A DNA stretch of 64,000 nucleotides from the NCBI RefSeq assembly GCF_022829365.1, contig NZ_JAKSYJ010000216.1, positions 1 through 64,000 on the forward strand. Reading direction: 5' to 3'. This document shows positions 48,845 through 57,878 of this stretch, one piece after another. The notes beneath the pieces are model-generated. The model was not told the DNA's origin, searched no databases, and saw nothing but the letters and a program-made list of their open reading frames with translations. The DNA comes from Methylobacterium sp. J-077. GTDB lineage: Bacteria > Pseudomonadota > Alphaproteobacteria > Rhizobiales > Beijerinckiaceae. The first letter of the stretch is position 1, and the number at the start of each line of letters is the position of its first letter. Both the position numbers and the translations under genes were made by a program.

Positions 48845-49975
48845 TTGCCGGATCGTACCGTGCGCATCGTGCTCGCCGCGGTCCTGGTCCTGCTGGCGCT
48901 CTACGTTGCCCAGCCGTATGTGCAGCCGCTGCTCTACTCGGCTGAAGCGCCGCGGGTGGTGGCAGCCCGCGGCGATCTGGCTCAGTCCGAGACGGCGACG
49001 ATCGCGCTGTTCGAGCGTGCGAGCCCCTCCGTGGTTCACGTTTTCGCGCAGAGTGCCGCGAACGGGCGCGACCTGCTCGACGCTGACGACGAGGGCGGCG
49101 AGCAGGGCGGCACGCAGACCGGAACCGGCTTCGTCTGGGACGGCGCCGGACATGTCGTCACCAACACGCATGTCGTGCAGAACGCCGCGCAGTCGGGCGG
49201 CTCGGTCTCGGTCCGGATGAGCGACGGCGAGGTGGTTTCGGCGACCCTGGTCGGCCTGGCGCCGTCTTACGACCTGGCGGTGCTACGGCTCGGGCGTGTG
49301 ACCAAGATGCCGCCGCCGCTGGCGATCGGATCCTCGGCGGAGCTCAAGGTCGGGCAATCGACCTTCGCCATCGGCAACCCGTTCGGCCTCGACCACACCC
49401 TGACCACCGGCGTGATCAGCGCGGTGCGCCGTCGGATGCCGACCAGCGCCGGGCGGGAGCTGTCCGGGGTCATCCAGACCGACGCGGCGATCAACCCGGG
49501 CAATTCCGGCGGCCCACTGCTCGATTCCGCCGGGCGGCTGATCGGCGTCAACACAGCGATCGTGTCGCCCTCGGGGGCCAGCGCCGGGATCGGGTTCGCA
49601 ATTCCGGTCGACGTGGTCAATCGGGTCGTCCCGGAGCTGATCCGGGTCGGCCGGGTGCGCAACCCCGGCATCGGCATCATCGCCGCCCAGGAGGCCGCCG
49701 CCGCCCGGCTCGGGATCGACGGCGTCGTGGTGCTGCGGGTCCTGCCCGGTTCGCCGGCGACTCAGGCCGGCCTGCGCGGCGTCGACCCTCAGACCGGCGA
49801 CATCGGTGACGTGATCGTGGCCGCCAACGACCAGCCGGTCCGCCGCCTCGCCGACCTGACGGCGGCGATCGCGGAGGCCGGCCTCGGCGCGCCGGTGTCC
49901 CTGAAGGTCGAGCGCGACGACCGGATCCGCCAGGTCCGGATCACCACCGCCGATGTGGCGGAGAACCGCCAGTGA
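48845..49975 (+). CDS. HtrA/DegP-like trypsin-fold serine protease with PDZ domain, membrane-anchored
   Basis: A periplasmic quality-control protease. The 376-residue product has an N-terminal membrane helix (IVLAAVLVLLALYVA) and a trypsin-like domain with the intact triad: His in VVTNTHVV, Asp in SYDLAVL, Ser in NPGNSGGPLL. One PDZ domain follows from about residue 270. A single PDZ and an anchor suggest a DegS-like layout rather than DegP. It starts with TTG, with GGAG 8 bases ahead. Its stop overlaps the next gene (GTGA). Confidence 0.9.
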   Translation: MPDRTVRIVLAAVLVLLALYVAQPYVQPLLYSAEAPRVVAARGDLAQSETATIALFERASPSVVHVFAQSAANGRDLLDADDEGGEQGGTQTGTGFVWDGAGHVVTNTHVVQNAAQSGGSVSVRMSDGEVVSATLVGLAPSYDLAVLRLGRVTKMPPPLAIGSSAELKVGQSTFAIGNPFGLDHTLTTGVISAVRRRMPTSAGRELSGVIQTDAAINPGNSGGPLLDSAGRLIGVNTAIVSPSGASAGIGFAIPVDVVNRVVPELIRVGRVRNPGIGIIAAQEAAAARLGIDGVVVLRVLPGSPATQAGLRGVDPQTGDIGDVIVAANDQPVRRLADLTAAIAEAGLGAPVSLKVERDDRIRQVRITTADVAENRQ

Positions 49976-50220
49976 CGCGTTTGTCGGCCCTGATCGTCTT
50001 ATGCTTGCTCGCCGGCGCCGCGTCGGCGGCCGAGCGGCCAGTGCGCTCGCGTCTCTGCCCGGAGGATCTGCCGGAAGGCGTCCGTCTGCCGCCGAGCCCC
50101 GGATGCGGCGCGCCGACGACAGAGCCGACCGCGCCTCGGCGCGGCTACTACGATCTCGGAGACGGGACCACGGTACAGATCGGTGGCCGGGTCGGTGCCG
50201 AGTTCGGCGCGCGGCGATAA
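49972..50220 (+). CDS. Small secreted protein coupled to the HtrA-like gene
   Basis: An 82-residue protein starting with GTG inside the protease stop. It has a clear signal peptide (LIVLCLLAGAASAA). The mature part has two Cys (RLCPEDLPEG and PGCGAPT) that could form a disulfide, and a C-terminal YYDLGDGTTVQIGGRVG stretch. No family recognised. The overlap with both neighbours suggests it is made together with the protease and the J-domain protein. Confidence 0.7.
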   Translation: MTRLSALIVLCLLAGAASAAERPVRSRLCPEDLPEGVRLPPSPGCGAPTTEPTAPRRGYYDLGDGTTVQIGGRVGAEFGARR

Positions 50221-50223
50221 GTG

Positions 50224-50970
50224 ATGGTGTTGTTTGCGGTCCTTCTGGCCGGTCTCACGCTCTGGTGGCTCTCGAAGAACGGCGACGGCCTCGGCCGCCG
50301 GCTCGGGCGCGCTGTCGACAAAAGCGTGAGCGCGATGGTCGGCACGGTCCAGCCGCAGAAGATCGGCGGCGGTTTCGCGCTGGCGGCGGCCGGGTTCCTG
50401 CTGCTGCACGGCAACCTCGTGCTCGCCGCCCTGCTCGGCCTCAGCGGGATCTGGATGATCGAGGGCCAGGCGGCCATGACGGAACGCCTCGCCCGTATCA
50501 TCAAGCCCCGGTTCGGCCCGGGGCGGCGGCACCGCACGGAACTGATCGAGGTCCGGCTGCGGCCGGACGGCTCCGTCCGCGACGGGACGGTGCTCGCGGG
50601 TCCCGGCGCCGGGACGCGGCTCGGCGACATGCCGGTCGCGGCCTTGATCGACCTGCTGCGTGCCTGCCGCGCGCGTGACCCCGACGGCGCCGCGCTGCTA
50701 GAGTCGTATCTCGACCGCCGGGCGCCCGGCTGGCGTGTAGACGCTGAGCGCGATCGTGACCCGCGGCCGGGACGCCCGGCGCATCCAGGGTCGATGACGC
50801 AGGAGGAGGCGTACCAGATCCTGGGGCTTCAGCGCGGGGCGTCCGCTGAGCAGGTCCGGACGGCCCACAGGTCGTTGATGAAGCTCACCCACCCCGACCA
50901 GGGGGGGAGTGCCGAAAGGGCGGCGCGGGTCAACGCGGCCCGGGACAGGCTTTTGAACCGACATCGCTGA
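50224..50970 (+). CDS. Membrane protein with C-terminal J domain (DnaJ/TIM14-like)
   Basis: A 248-residue protein with two or three N-terminal membrane helices (VLFAVLLAGLTLWWL and the FALAAAGFLLLHGNLVLAALLGL region). A cytoplasmic linker follows, then a J domain from about residue 185 with AYQILGLQRGASAEQVR and the HPD tripeptide in KLTHPDQGG. The layout resembles alphaproteobacterial relatives of mitochondrial Tim14/Pam18, which stimulate DnaK at the membrane. A GTG directly before the ATG is an alternative start. The gene begins right after the preceding stop. Confidence 0.85.
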   Translation: MVLFAVLLAGLTLWWLSKNGDGLGRRLGRAVDKSVSAMVGTVQPQKIGGGFALAAAGFLLLHGNLVLAALLGLSGIWMIEGQAAMTERLARIIKPRFGPGRRHRTELIEVRLRPDGSVRDGTVLAGPGAGTRLGDMPVAALIDLLRACRARDPDGAALLESYLDRRAPGWRVDAERDRDPRPGRPAHPGSMTQEEAYQILGLQRGASAEQVRTAHRSLMKLTHPDQGGSAERAARVNAARDRLLNRHR

Positions 50971-51005
50971 ACTCCACGCGCGTTGTCAGATACTTACTGA
51001 TTCGC

Positions 51006-51031
51006 AGCCGCGGGCAAACGCGGCCGCGGCT
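51006..51031. terminator. GC-rich hairpin between convergent genes, possible terminator
   Basis: AGCCGCGG and CCGCGGCT are perfect complements with a 10-base loop, located between the J-domain gene and the opposite-strand carboxypeptidase gene. No T run follows on either strand. Confidence 0.35.
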
Positions 51032-51080
51032 CCGCCGTACCGACGCGCCCGTCAGGCGCGACGCTCATTGTCGAGACCGT

Positions 51081-52577
51081 TCAGCTACGGGTTGCGAAGC
51101 AGCTGAAGCCGCTGCGCTTCAGGGTGGTGCAGGCGTCCTGCGCCGCGTCCTGCTCCGCGAATCCCGAGAAGCGGGCGCGGTAGAGCGTAGTCCCGCCATG
51201 CTCGACCTTGACCGTGTAGGGCGCCGCCTTCGACAGGCTGCCCCCGGCCTTGGCCCTGGCATCCGAGAGCATCGAGCGGGCCTTGGCCTCGTCGTCCATG
51301 GCGCCGAGCTGGATCACCCAGGCGGTGGGGACGACGCGGGTTCCGGTGATAGCTTTCGGCGGCTCGTCGCGCTCCGAGGAGGCCATCCGGGCTACGGTCT
51401 TCGAAGCGCCGGGGAACGGCGCCTGCGCGCTGCTGGCGCCGGCATAGGCCTGGGCCGCCTTGGGCAGGGTCTGTGAAACGCCCTGCGGGCCGGGCTTCCA
51501 GGTGCCGCCCGGGGTCGTGGTCGCCCGGGAGGGCGTGATGTCCAGGGGCTCGCCGGTGGTGCCGGTGGTCTCGACATCCTCGTCGTCGGCCGAGGCGACC
51601 TGCGTGCGGGTGCGCGAGACCGCGTCCGCCACGACCGCGGGCCGGGCCCGCTCGGCGACCTCGGTGACCGGCGGCGCCTGGCGGAGGCCGGCATAGGCCC
51701 GGGGCAGGCTGGAGCGGACGAGGTCGGCCATGATCCGGTCGCGGCTGCCGCCCGACTTGCCGCCGAGCACGATCGCGACGATCTGGCGGCCCTCGGACTT
51801 CGCCGCGGTCATGAGGTTGAACCCGGAGTCGCGGGTGTAGCCGGTCTTGATTCCGTCCACGCCCTGGACGTTGCCGAGCAGATGGTTGTGGTTGCCGATC
51901 ACCCGGCCGCGGAACGCGAAGGACCGGGTCTGGAAGTAGCGGTAGTAGTGCGGGAACCGGTCCTGGATGGCCCGGGCCAGGACGGTCAGGTCTCGGGCGG
52001 TGGTGAGCTGGTCGGGGTCCGGCAGGCCAGACGCGTTGGCGTAGTGCGTCCGGCTCATACCGAGCGCATGCGCCTTGGCGGTCATCATCTGGGCGAAGCG
52101 CTCCTCGGAGCCGGCGATGTTCTCGCCGATCGCGCAGGCCACGTCGTTGGCCGATTTGGTGACGATCGCCTTGATGGCGTCCTCGACCGAGATGGTCTGG
52201 CCCGGACGCAGGCCGAGCTTCGACGGCGCCTGGGCGGCGGCGTGGGCCGAGATGGTCAGATCGGAATCAAGGGCGAACTTGCCGCGCTCCATCTGCTCGA
52301 ACAGCATGTAGAGCGTCATCACCTTGGTGATCGAGGCCGGGTGGCGCAGCGCATCCTCGTTGACCGCGTGCAGCGTCTTCCCGCTCTTCACGTCCACCAC
52401 CATGGCGGCATAGGGCGGGTTGTAGCCGCCGCCGGAGGCGTGATGCTGGTGATGCCGTCCCCGCCGGGCCTCGGCCGGCGCCGCCAGGGCGGTCAGGACC
52501 GCAGCGGCAGCCAGGGCAGCCGGTATGGCGGCCGGCAGCGCGGGAATCGTCCGGGAGCGGCCTACAACGCTACGCAT
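51081..52577 (-). CDS. D-alanyl-D-alanine carboxypeptidase (PBP5/6 type) with SPOR domain
   Basis: Trims the terminal D-Ala of peptidoglycan stem peptides in the periplasm. The 498-residue product has a signal peptide, the S11 peptidase motifs SxxK (HPASITKVMT), SxN (KSANDVA) and KTG (DGIKTGYT). After a long Pro/Thr-rich linker comes a C-terminal SPOR domain (about residues 420-498, AWVIQLGAMDDEAKARSM) that binds denuded glycan at the division septum. The ATG at 52577 is preferred; a GTG ten codons upstream is possible. Confidence 0.92.
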   Translation of the reverse strand: MRSVVGRSRTIPALPAAIPAALAAAAVLTALAAPAEARRGRHHQHHASGGGYNPPYAAMVVDVKSGKTLHAVNEDALRHPASITKVMTLYMLFEQMERGKFALDSDLTISAHAAAQAPSKLGLRPGQTISVEDAIKAIVTKSANDVACAIGENIAGSEERFAQMMTAKAHALGMSRTHYANASGLPDPDQLTTARDLTVLARAIQDRFPHYYRYFQTRSFAFRGRVIGNHNHLLGNVQGVDGIKTGYTRDSGFNLMTAAKSEGRQIVAIVLGGKSGGSRDRIMADLVRSSLPRAYAGLRQAPPVTEVAERARPAVVADAVSRTRTQVASADDEDVETTGTTGEPLDITPSRATTTPGGTWKPGPQGVSQTLPKAAQAYAGASSAQAPFPGASKTVARMASSERDEPPKAITGTRVVPTAWVIQLGAMDDEAKARSMLSDARAKAGGSLSKAAPYTVKVEHGGTTLYRARFSGFAEQDAAQDACTTLKRSGFSCFATRS

Positions 52578-53174
52578 CACGCCTGATTGCCTCGCGAGAC
52601 CGGCCACAGCCGGTCGTATCTCTGGTGCTGACCGCCGCTGATCGCGTGGCCCCGCTGCATCGGTTGAGAATTAGGCGGGTGCAGTTACAGGCCCGTTAAT
52701 GCGAAGCCCGCGATTTCCGAATCCCGTTTGCCCGGGCGCCGCTTGACGAAGGTGTAGGCGGCACACAATCTTTGGGGACACCCGGTTTCGCCATCCATGT
52801 CGGCAGCGTCGGGCCGGCCCGGCGGCGGCAAGGAGGCCGGCTATGCATCAATCCCCCGCCCTCCCCTCCCGACCGGCCGAGGCCGGATCCGGCATGGGCC
52901 GCCCGGCCGCCGATGACCTCCATCGTGAGGTGGGCGGGCGATTGTCCGCGACAGCCAGCCCCGCGTCCAACCATCGGGTATGAGCGGGGCGTATGCGATG
53001 CGCCGGGCACAAGCTTTGCAGGGCGGACAAGTGCGCGCAGGCGTCTGGCGAAGTCAGCCCACGGCCTGTAGATTAATGTCCGTTGACCCAGACGCCGCTC
53101 CCGGCAGGGTCATGACAGGATCGGTATTGGGGGCCGGCGACGCCCGCTCCGATCGAGGGATCGGTTCGACGCAC
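52578..53174. other. 597-bp divergent intergenic region before clpS
   Basis: Lies between the carboxypeptidase gene (minus) and clpS (plus). The clpS frame remains open back to 52980 with ATGs at 53076 and 53112, so part of this could be coding if an earlier start is used. Otherwise no gene was recognised. Confidence 0.45.
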
Positions 53175-53576
53175 ATGACACAGGTCCCCCTGCAGGGCAC
53201 CGCGATATCGACGACGCTTCACCGGCCGGCGCGCGTGGCGATCACGGCCTCCGGCTCGCGCGCCCCGGGGGGCGACGACCGGTCCAACACCGCGATCATC
53301 ACGCGCACCAAGCCGAAGACCAAGAAGCCGAGCCTCTACCGCGTACTCCTTCTGAACGATGACTATACGCCGATGGAGTTCGTCGTGCTGGTCGTCGAAC
53401 GTTTCTTCAACAAGAGTCACGAGGACGCCTACCACATCATGATGCACGTGCATCAGAACGGGGTCGGGGAGTGTGGGGTCTTCACCTACGAGGTGGCGGA
53501 GACCAAGGTGACGCAGGTCATGGACTTCGCGCGCAAACACCAACATCCTCTCCAGTGCGTTATGGAAAAGAAATAG
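53175..53576 (+). CDS. clpS: ATP-dependent Clp protease adaptor ClpS
   Basis: Binds N-degron proteins and hands them to ClpA, directing the ClpAP protease to N-end-rule substrates. The 133-residue product has a disordered N-terminal part and the conserved core YRVLLLNDDYTPMEFVV, RFFNKSHEDAYHIMMHVH and GVGECGVFTYEVAETK. Asn-Asp and the His of MHVH form the N-degron pocket in known structures. The ATG at 53175 gives the family length; the upstream GAGGG is rather far. clpA follows 37 bases later. Confidence 0.93.
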   Translation: MTQVPLQGTAISTTLHRPARVAITASGSRAPGGDDRSNTAIITRTKPKTKKPSLYRVLLLNDDYTPMEFVVLVVERFFNKSHEDAYHIMMHVHQNGVGECGVFTYEVAETKVTQVMDFARKHQHPLQCVMEKK

Positions 53577-53613
53577 GCGCCGTTCGCGGTAGGCACCCAC
53601 ACAGAGGCCAGCT

Positions 53614-56109
53614 TTGCCAAGCTTCTCACGCAGCCTAGAACAAGCCCTCCACCGAGCCCTGGCGCTCGCCGGCGAGCGACGGCACGAATACGCGACGCTG
53701 GAGCATCTCCTGCTCGCCCTGGTGGACGACCAGGACGCGGCGGCAGTCATGCGCGCCTGCAACGTCGAGATCGACACGCTCAAGCGCAGCCTGGTCGACT
53801 ACGTCGATACCGAGCTCTCGAACCTGACCGGCGACGGGCGCCAGGACGCCAAGCCCACGGCCGGGTTCCAGCGTGTGATCCAGCGGGCGGTGATCCACGT
53901 TCAATCCTCGGGCCGCGAGGAGGTGACCGGGGCCAACGTGCTGGTGGCGATCTTCGCCGAGCGCGAGAGCCACGCCGCCTACTTCCTTCAAGAGCAGGAC
54001 ATGACCCGCTACGACGCGGTGAACTACATCAGCCACGGCATCGCCAAACGCCCCGGCGCCTCCGAGGCGAAGCCGGTGCGCGGTGCGGAGGAGGAAGGTA
54101 CGCCTGAGCGTCCGAGCGACGAGGGCGATCCCCGCGGCGGCGCCAAGAAGAAGGGCGATGCGCTGGACGCCTACTGCGTCAACCTCAACAAGAAGGCCCG
54201 GGACGGCAAGATCGACCCGCTGATCGGCCGCGAGACCGAGGTCCAGCGAACCATCCAGGTCCTGTGCCGCCGACAGAAGAACAACCCGCTGCTCGTGGGC
54301 GATCCCGGCGTCGGCAAGACTGCGATCGCCGAGGGGCTGGCGCGCAAGATCATCCAGCACGAGGTGCCGGAGGTTCTGGCCGACGCCACCGTGTTCTCCC
54401 TCGACATGGGCACGCTGCTGGCCGGTACCCGCTACAGGGGCGACTTCGAGGAGCGCCTCAAGCAGGTGATGAAGGAGATCGAGGCGCATCCGAACGCGAT
54501 CATGTTCATCGACGAGATCCACACGGTGATCGGCGCCGGTGCGACCTCGGGCGGCGCCATGGACGCGTCGAACCTGCTCAAGCCCGCCTTGGCTTCCGGG
54601 ACGCTGCGCTGCATCGGCTCGACCACCTACAAGGAGTACCGCCAGTACTTCGAGAAGGACCGCGCGCTGGTGCGCCGGTTCCAGAAGATCGACGTCAACG
54701 AGCCATCGATCCCCGACACGATCGAGATCGTGAAGGGCCTGCGCCCGTATTTCGAGGAGTTCCACAAGCTCAAGTACACGACCGAGGCCGTGAAGGCCGC
54801 GGTGGAGCTGTCGGCCCGCTACATCAACGACCGCAAGCTGCCCGACAAGGCGATCGACGTGATCGACGAGACCGGTGCCTCGCAGATGCTGGTGCCGGAA
54901 GCGCGCCGCAAGCGCACCATCGGCATCAAGGAGATCGAGGCGACCATCGCCACGATGGCCCGGATCCCGCCCAAGACCGTCTCGAAGGACGACGCGGTGG
55001 TGCTCCAGCACCTGACCGAGAACCTGAAGCGGGTGGTCTATGGCCAGCCGAACGCCATTGAGGCGCTGACCTCGGCGATCAAGCTCGCCCGCGCCGGCCT
55101 GCGCGATCCGGACAAGCCGATCGGCTCCTACCTGTTCGCCGGGCCGACCGGCGTCGGAAAGACCGAGGCGGCCAAGCAGCTCGCGTCCTCGCTGGGCGTC
55201 GAGATGCTGCGGTTCGACATGTCGGAATACATGGAGCGCCACACGGTCAGCCGACTGATCGGCGCCCCCCCCGGCTATGTCGGCTTCGACCAGGGCGGCC
55301 TGCTAACCGACGGGATCGACCAGCACCCGCATTGCGTGCTGCTGCTCGACGAGATCGAGAAGGCGCATCCGGACCTGTTCAACATTCTGCTGCAGGTGAT
55401 GGACCACGGGAAGCTGACCGATCACAACGGCAAGCAGGTCGATTTCCGCAACGTCATCATCATCATGACTACCAACGCGGGCGCCTCGGACTTGGCGAAG
55501 TCGGCCTACGGCTTCACTCAGACGAAGCGTACGGGTGACGACGTCGAGGCGATCAATAAGCTGTTCGCGCCGGAATTCCGCAACCGTCTCGACGCGATCA
55601 TCTCGTTCGGCCACCTTCCGAAGGACGTGGTGGCGAAGGTGGTCGACAAGTTCGTCCTCCAGCTTGAGGCACAGCTCGCCGACCGCAACGTGACCATCGA
55701 GCTGTCGGACGAGGCCAGGGAGTGGCTGGTCGAGCACGGCTACGACGACGCGATGGGCGCCCGCCCGATGGCGCGCTTGATCCAGTCAACGATCAAGACG
55801 CCGCTCGCCGACGAGGTGCTGTTCGGCAAGCTCAAGGACGGCGGCGCCGTCAAGGTCGTGGTGCGCAAGCCCGAGGACGAGGAGGCCAAGGCCGGTGCCA
55901 AGGACGGCCTCGGCTTCGAGTTCCCGGCCGGCCCGGTCACGCCCAAGCCCGAAGCAGACGTCACCAACGCCGCCAAGCGGCACAAGCGGGCCAAGCCCCG
56001 TGCGGCCACGCGCAAGAAGACTCCGAAGGACGACAAGGGAGGCGGGGGTGGTAGCGGCTCGGGCGGCGGCGTTCGCACCGTGCCGAAGGTGCCACTGGTG
56101 CGCGCATAA
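53614..56109 (+). CDS. clpA: ATP-dependent Clp protease ATP-binding subunit ClpA
   Basis: The AAA+ unfoldase of ClpAP. The 831-residue product has the N domain (residues 1-145), first AAA module with GDPGVGKTAIAEG and MFIDEIHT, and second with GPTGVGKTEAAKQ and LLLDEIEKAHPD. It starts at TTG, with GAGG 6 bases ahead, giving MPSFSRSLEQALHRAL as in relatives. A C-terminal tail of about 70 residues, basic then Gly/Ser-rich (KRHKRAKPRAATRKK), is absent from E. coli ClpA. It follows clpS as usual. Confidence 0.96.
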   Translation: MPSFSRSLEQALHRALALAGERRHEYATLEHLLLALVDDQDAAAVMRACNVEIDTLKRSLVDYVDTELSNLTGDGRQDAKPTAGFQRVIQRAVIHVQSSGREEVTGANVLVAIFAERESHAAYFLQEQDMTRYDAVNYISHGIAKRPGASEAKPVRGAEEEGTPERPSDEGDPRGGAKKKGDALDAYCVNLNKKARDGKIDPLIGRETEVQRTIQVLCRRQKNNPLLVGDPGVGKTAIAEGLARKIIQHEVPEVLADATVFSLDMGTLLAGTRYRGDFEERLKQVMKEIEAHPNAIMFIDEIHTVIGAGATSGGAMDASNLLKPALASGTLRCIGSTTYKEYRQYFEKDRALVRRFQKIDVNEPSIPDTIEIVKGLRPYFEEFHKLKYTTEAVKAAVELSARYINDRKLPDKAIDVIDETGASQMLVPEARRKRTIGIKEIEATIATMARIPPKTVSKDDAVVLQHLTENLKRVVYGQPNAIEALTSAIKLARAGLRDPDKPIGSYLFAGPTGVGKTEAAKQLASSLGVEMLRFDMSEYMERHTVSRLIGAPPGYVGFDQGGLLTDGIDQHPHCVLLLDEIEKAHPDLFNILLQVMDHGKLTDHNGKQVDFRNVIIIMTTNAGASDLAKSAYGFTQTKRTGDDVEAINKLFAPEFRNRLDAIISFGHLPKDVVAKVVDKFVLQLEAQLADRNVTIELSDEAREWLVEHGYDDAMGARPMARLIQSTIKTPLADEVLFGKLKDGGAVKVVVRKPEDEEAKAGAKDGLGFEFPAGPVTPKPEADVTNAAKRHKRAKPRAATRKKTPKDDKGGGGGSGSGGGVRTVPKVPLVRA

Positions 56110-56200
56110 GGGCGCGCACCCCGGTCGGCAGGCTTCCTCACCTCGCCCTGCCGGTCTATGACCGCCGCGACGTGAACGCGCCGCGGCGAGGAGGCGCCTG

Positions 56201-56485
56201 ATGACTGAAGACCTGCACGAGGGGCCTCTCTCCTCCGTCACGCATCCTGCGCCGCCCCAGAAACTGACTCGGCGCGAGGAGCGCCGCCGCCGTCGGCAAC
56301 GCCGTCGCCGCGGTGAAGAGGTGCTGGCCTGGGTGTTGGTGCCGCTGATCTGCGTCGGGATCTATCTCGGCGTGAATGCCGGCTTCGACTTCTTCGGGAC
56401 CTCGCCGGGTCAGGTCTGGGACCAGCTGATGCAGGTCAAGACCATGATGGAGAAGCGGTCCGGAACCCCGGGCGCGCGCGGCTAG
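56201..56485 (+). CDS. Small membrane protein with basic N-terminus
   Basis: A 94-residue protein. A strongly Arg-rich stretch (TRREERRRRRQRRRRGEE) precedes one membrane helix (VLAWVLVPLICVGIYLGVN), and a short periplasmic tail follows. The topology is cytoplasmic N-terminus by the positive-inside rule. No family recognised. It stands between clpA and the amine oxidase gene on the same strand. Confidence 0.6.
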   Translation: MTEDLHEGPLSSVTHPAPPQKLTRREERRRRRQRRRRGEEVLAWVLVPLICVGIYLGVNAGFDFFGTSPGQVWDQLMQVKTMMEKRSGTPGARG

Positions 56486-56579
56486 CAGGCCGTGCCAGCC
56501 GGATCCGGGATCGACGCCAGCGTTCGAATTGACCTCGACGGCACGAGCTCCGGTCGAAGAAGAATCCGAGCGGTACGCC

Positions 56580-57878
56580 ATGAGTCCGACCCGACGCACG
56601 ATCCTGGCTTCCGCCCTCCTGGCGGCTCCCGCGTTGCGCGCCGCAGCGCGGGGCGGTGCCGTGGCCGTCGTCGGCGCCGGGGCGGCCGGGCTGGCGGCGG
56701 CATCGGCCCTGCGGGCGGCCGGGCAAGATTTCGTGCTGCTCGAGGCCCGGGACCGGATCGGCGGCCGTGCCTTCACCGACCGGGCGCTGGGACCGGATTG
56801 CCGCTTCGATGCCGGCGCCGAGTACATCCACTGGGCCGAACGCAACCCCTGGGCACCGATCGCCCGGGCGGCGGGCGTGCGCTTCGCACAAGAGGCCGGA
56901 TGGGCTCACACGCTTACGATCGACGGCCGCCCGGCCACCGACGCCGAGAAGGCCAACCGCCGCGCCGGCTTCTCCGGGCTCGACGCCCTGCTCGTGCCGA
57001 AGGGCTCCGACACTTCATTGGCCGAGGTTGCCCGCGCTGGAGGCCCTGATGCCGAGCGGGCGGCAGCGGGGTTGAGCTGGCTCTCGCTGGGTGAGGATCC
57101 CGAGCGGGTCTCGACCGTCGATTACGACCGGCTATGGTCCGGCACCGACCTCTGGGTCGACGGCTACGGCGACCTCGTGGCGCGGCATTTCGCCGATCTG
57201 CCGGTACGCCTCGGCTGCCCGGTGCGGGCGATCGACTGGTCTAACAGGACTGTCCGGATCGAAACCGTAGGCGGCACCCTCGCGGCGGCGGCTGTGATCG
57301 TCACGGTGCCGGTCGGCGTGCTGAAGTCCGGCGCGATCCGGTTTACCCCGCGCCTGCCCGATTCCGCCGAGGCGGCCCTCGATGGCTTACGGATGGGTGC
57401 CTACACCAAGATCGGCCTGCGCCTCGACCCCGCGAAGGTCGATCCGGCAGCCCTGGGCGATGCGGTGTCGGTGATCACCGGCGGCCCGACACTATACTTC
57501 GAGATGGGCCCGTTCGGTCGCCCCCTCGCGGTGGCCAATCTCGGCGGCGATCTCGCCCGGGAGCTGTGCCGGGCGGGCGAGCCCGCGGCCGTGGCGCTGG
57601 CCACCGAGCGGCTCGGCGCGATCCTGGGAGCGAAGGCGCAGGGCGCGGTCCAGGCCGGCCGGCTCGCCGGTTGGTGGACCGATCCCCATGCCTGCGGCTC
57701 GTACTCCATCGTCGGCCCAGGCCACGCGGAAGCCCGCGAGCGTCTGCGCGATCCGGTGGGCGAGCGCATCTTCTTCGCCGGCGAAGCCTTGGCCGGCGGC
57801 GGCGCCATGACCGTGGGCGGCGCCACCCTCGACGGCGAGCGCGCCGCTCGCGAGGTCTTGAAGATTCTCGGCGCTTAG
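56580..57878 (+). CDS. FAD-dependent amine oxidase, probably Tat-exported
   Basis: A 432-residue flavin amine oxidase (monoamine/polyamine oxidase family). SPTRRTILASALLAAPALRA at the N-terminus is a twin-arginine-type signal. The FAD motif VVGAGAAGLAAASAL is near residue 32, followed by LLEARDRIGGRAFT. The C-terminal FAD block is IFFAGEALAGGGAMTVGGAT. The amine substrate cannot be told from sequence. The ATG at 56580 is chosen because the frame above it lacks signal-peptide character. The stop codon overlaps the convergent cyclase stop. Confidence 0.85.
   Translation: MSPTRRTILASALLAAPALRAAARGGAVAVVGAGAAGLAAASALRAAGQDFVLLEARDRIGGRAFTDRALGPDCRFDAGAEYIHWAERNPWAPIARAAGVRFAQEAGWAHTLTIDGRPATDAEKANRRAGFSGLDALLVPKGSDTSLAEVARAGGPDAERAAAGLSWLSLGEDPERVSTVDYDRLWSGTDLWVDGYGDLVARHFADLPVRLGCPVRAIDWSNRTVRIETVGGTLAAAAVIVTVPVGVLKSGAIRFTPRLPDSAEAALDGLRMGAYTKIGLRLDPAKVDPAALGDAVSVITGGPTLYFEMGPFGRPLAVANLGGDLARELCRAGEPAAVALATERLGAILGAKAQGAVQAGRLAGWWTDPHACGSYSIVGPGHAEARERLRDPVGERIFFAGEALAGGGAMTVGGATLDGERAAREVLKILGA

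Noticed and set aside
53635..55242. A 535-codon minus-strand frame opposite clpA.
   Set aside because: Antisense shadow of clpA with no protein-like motif.
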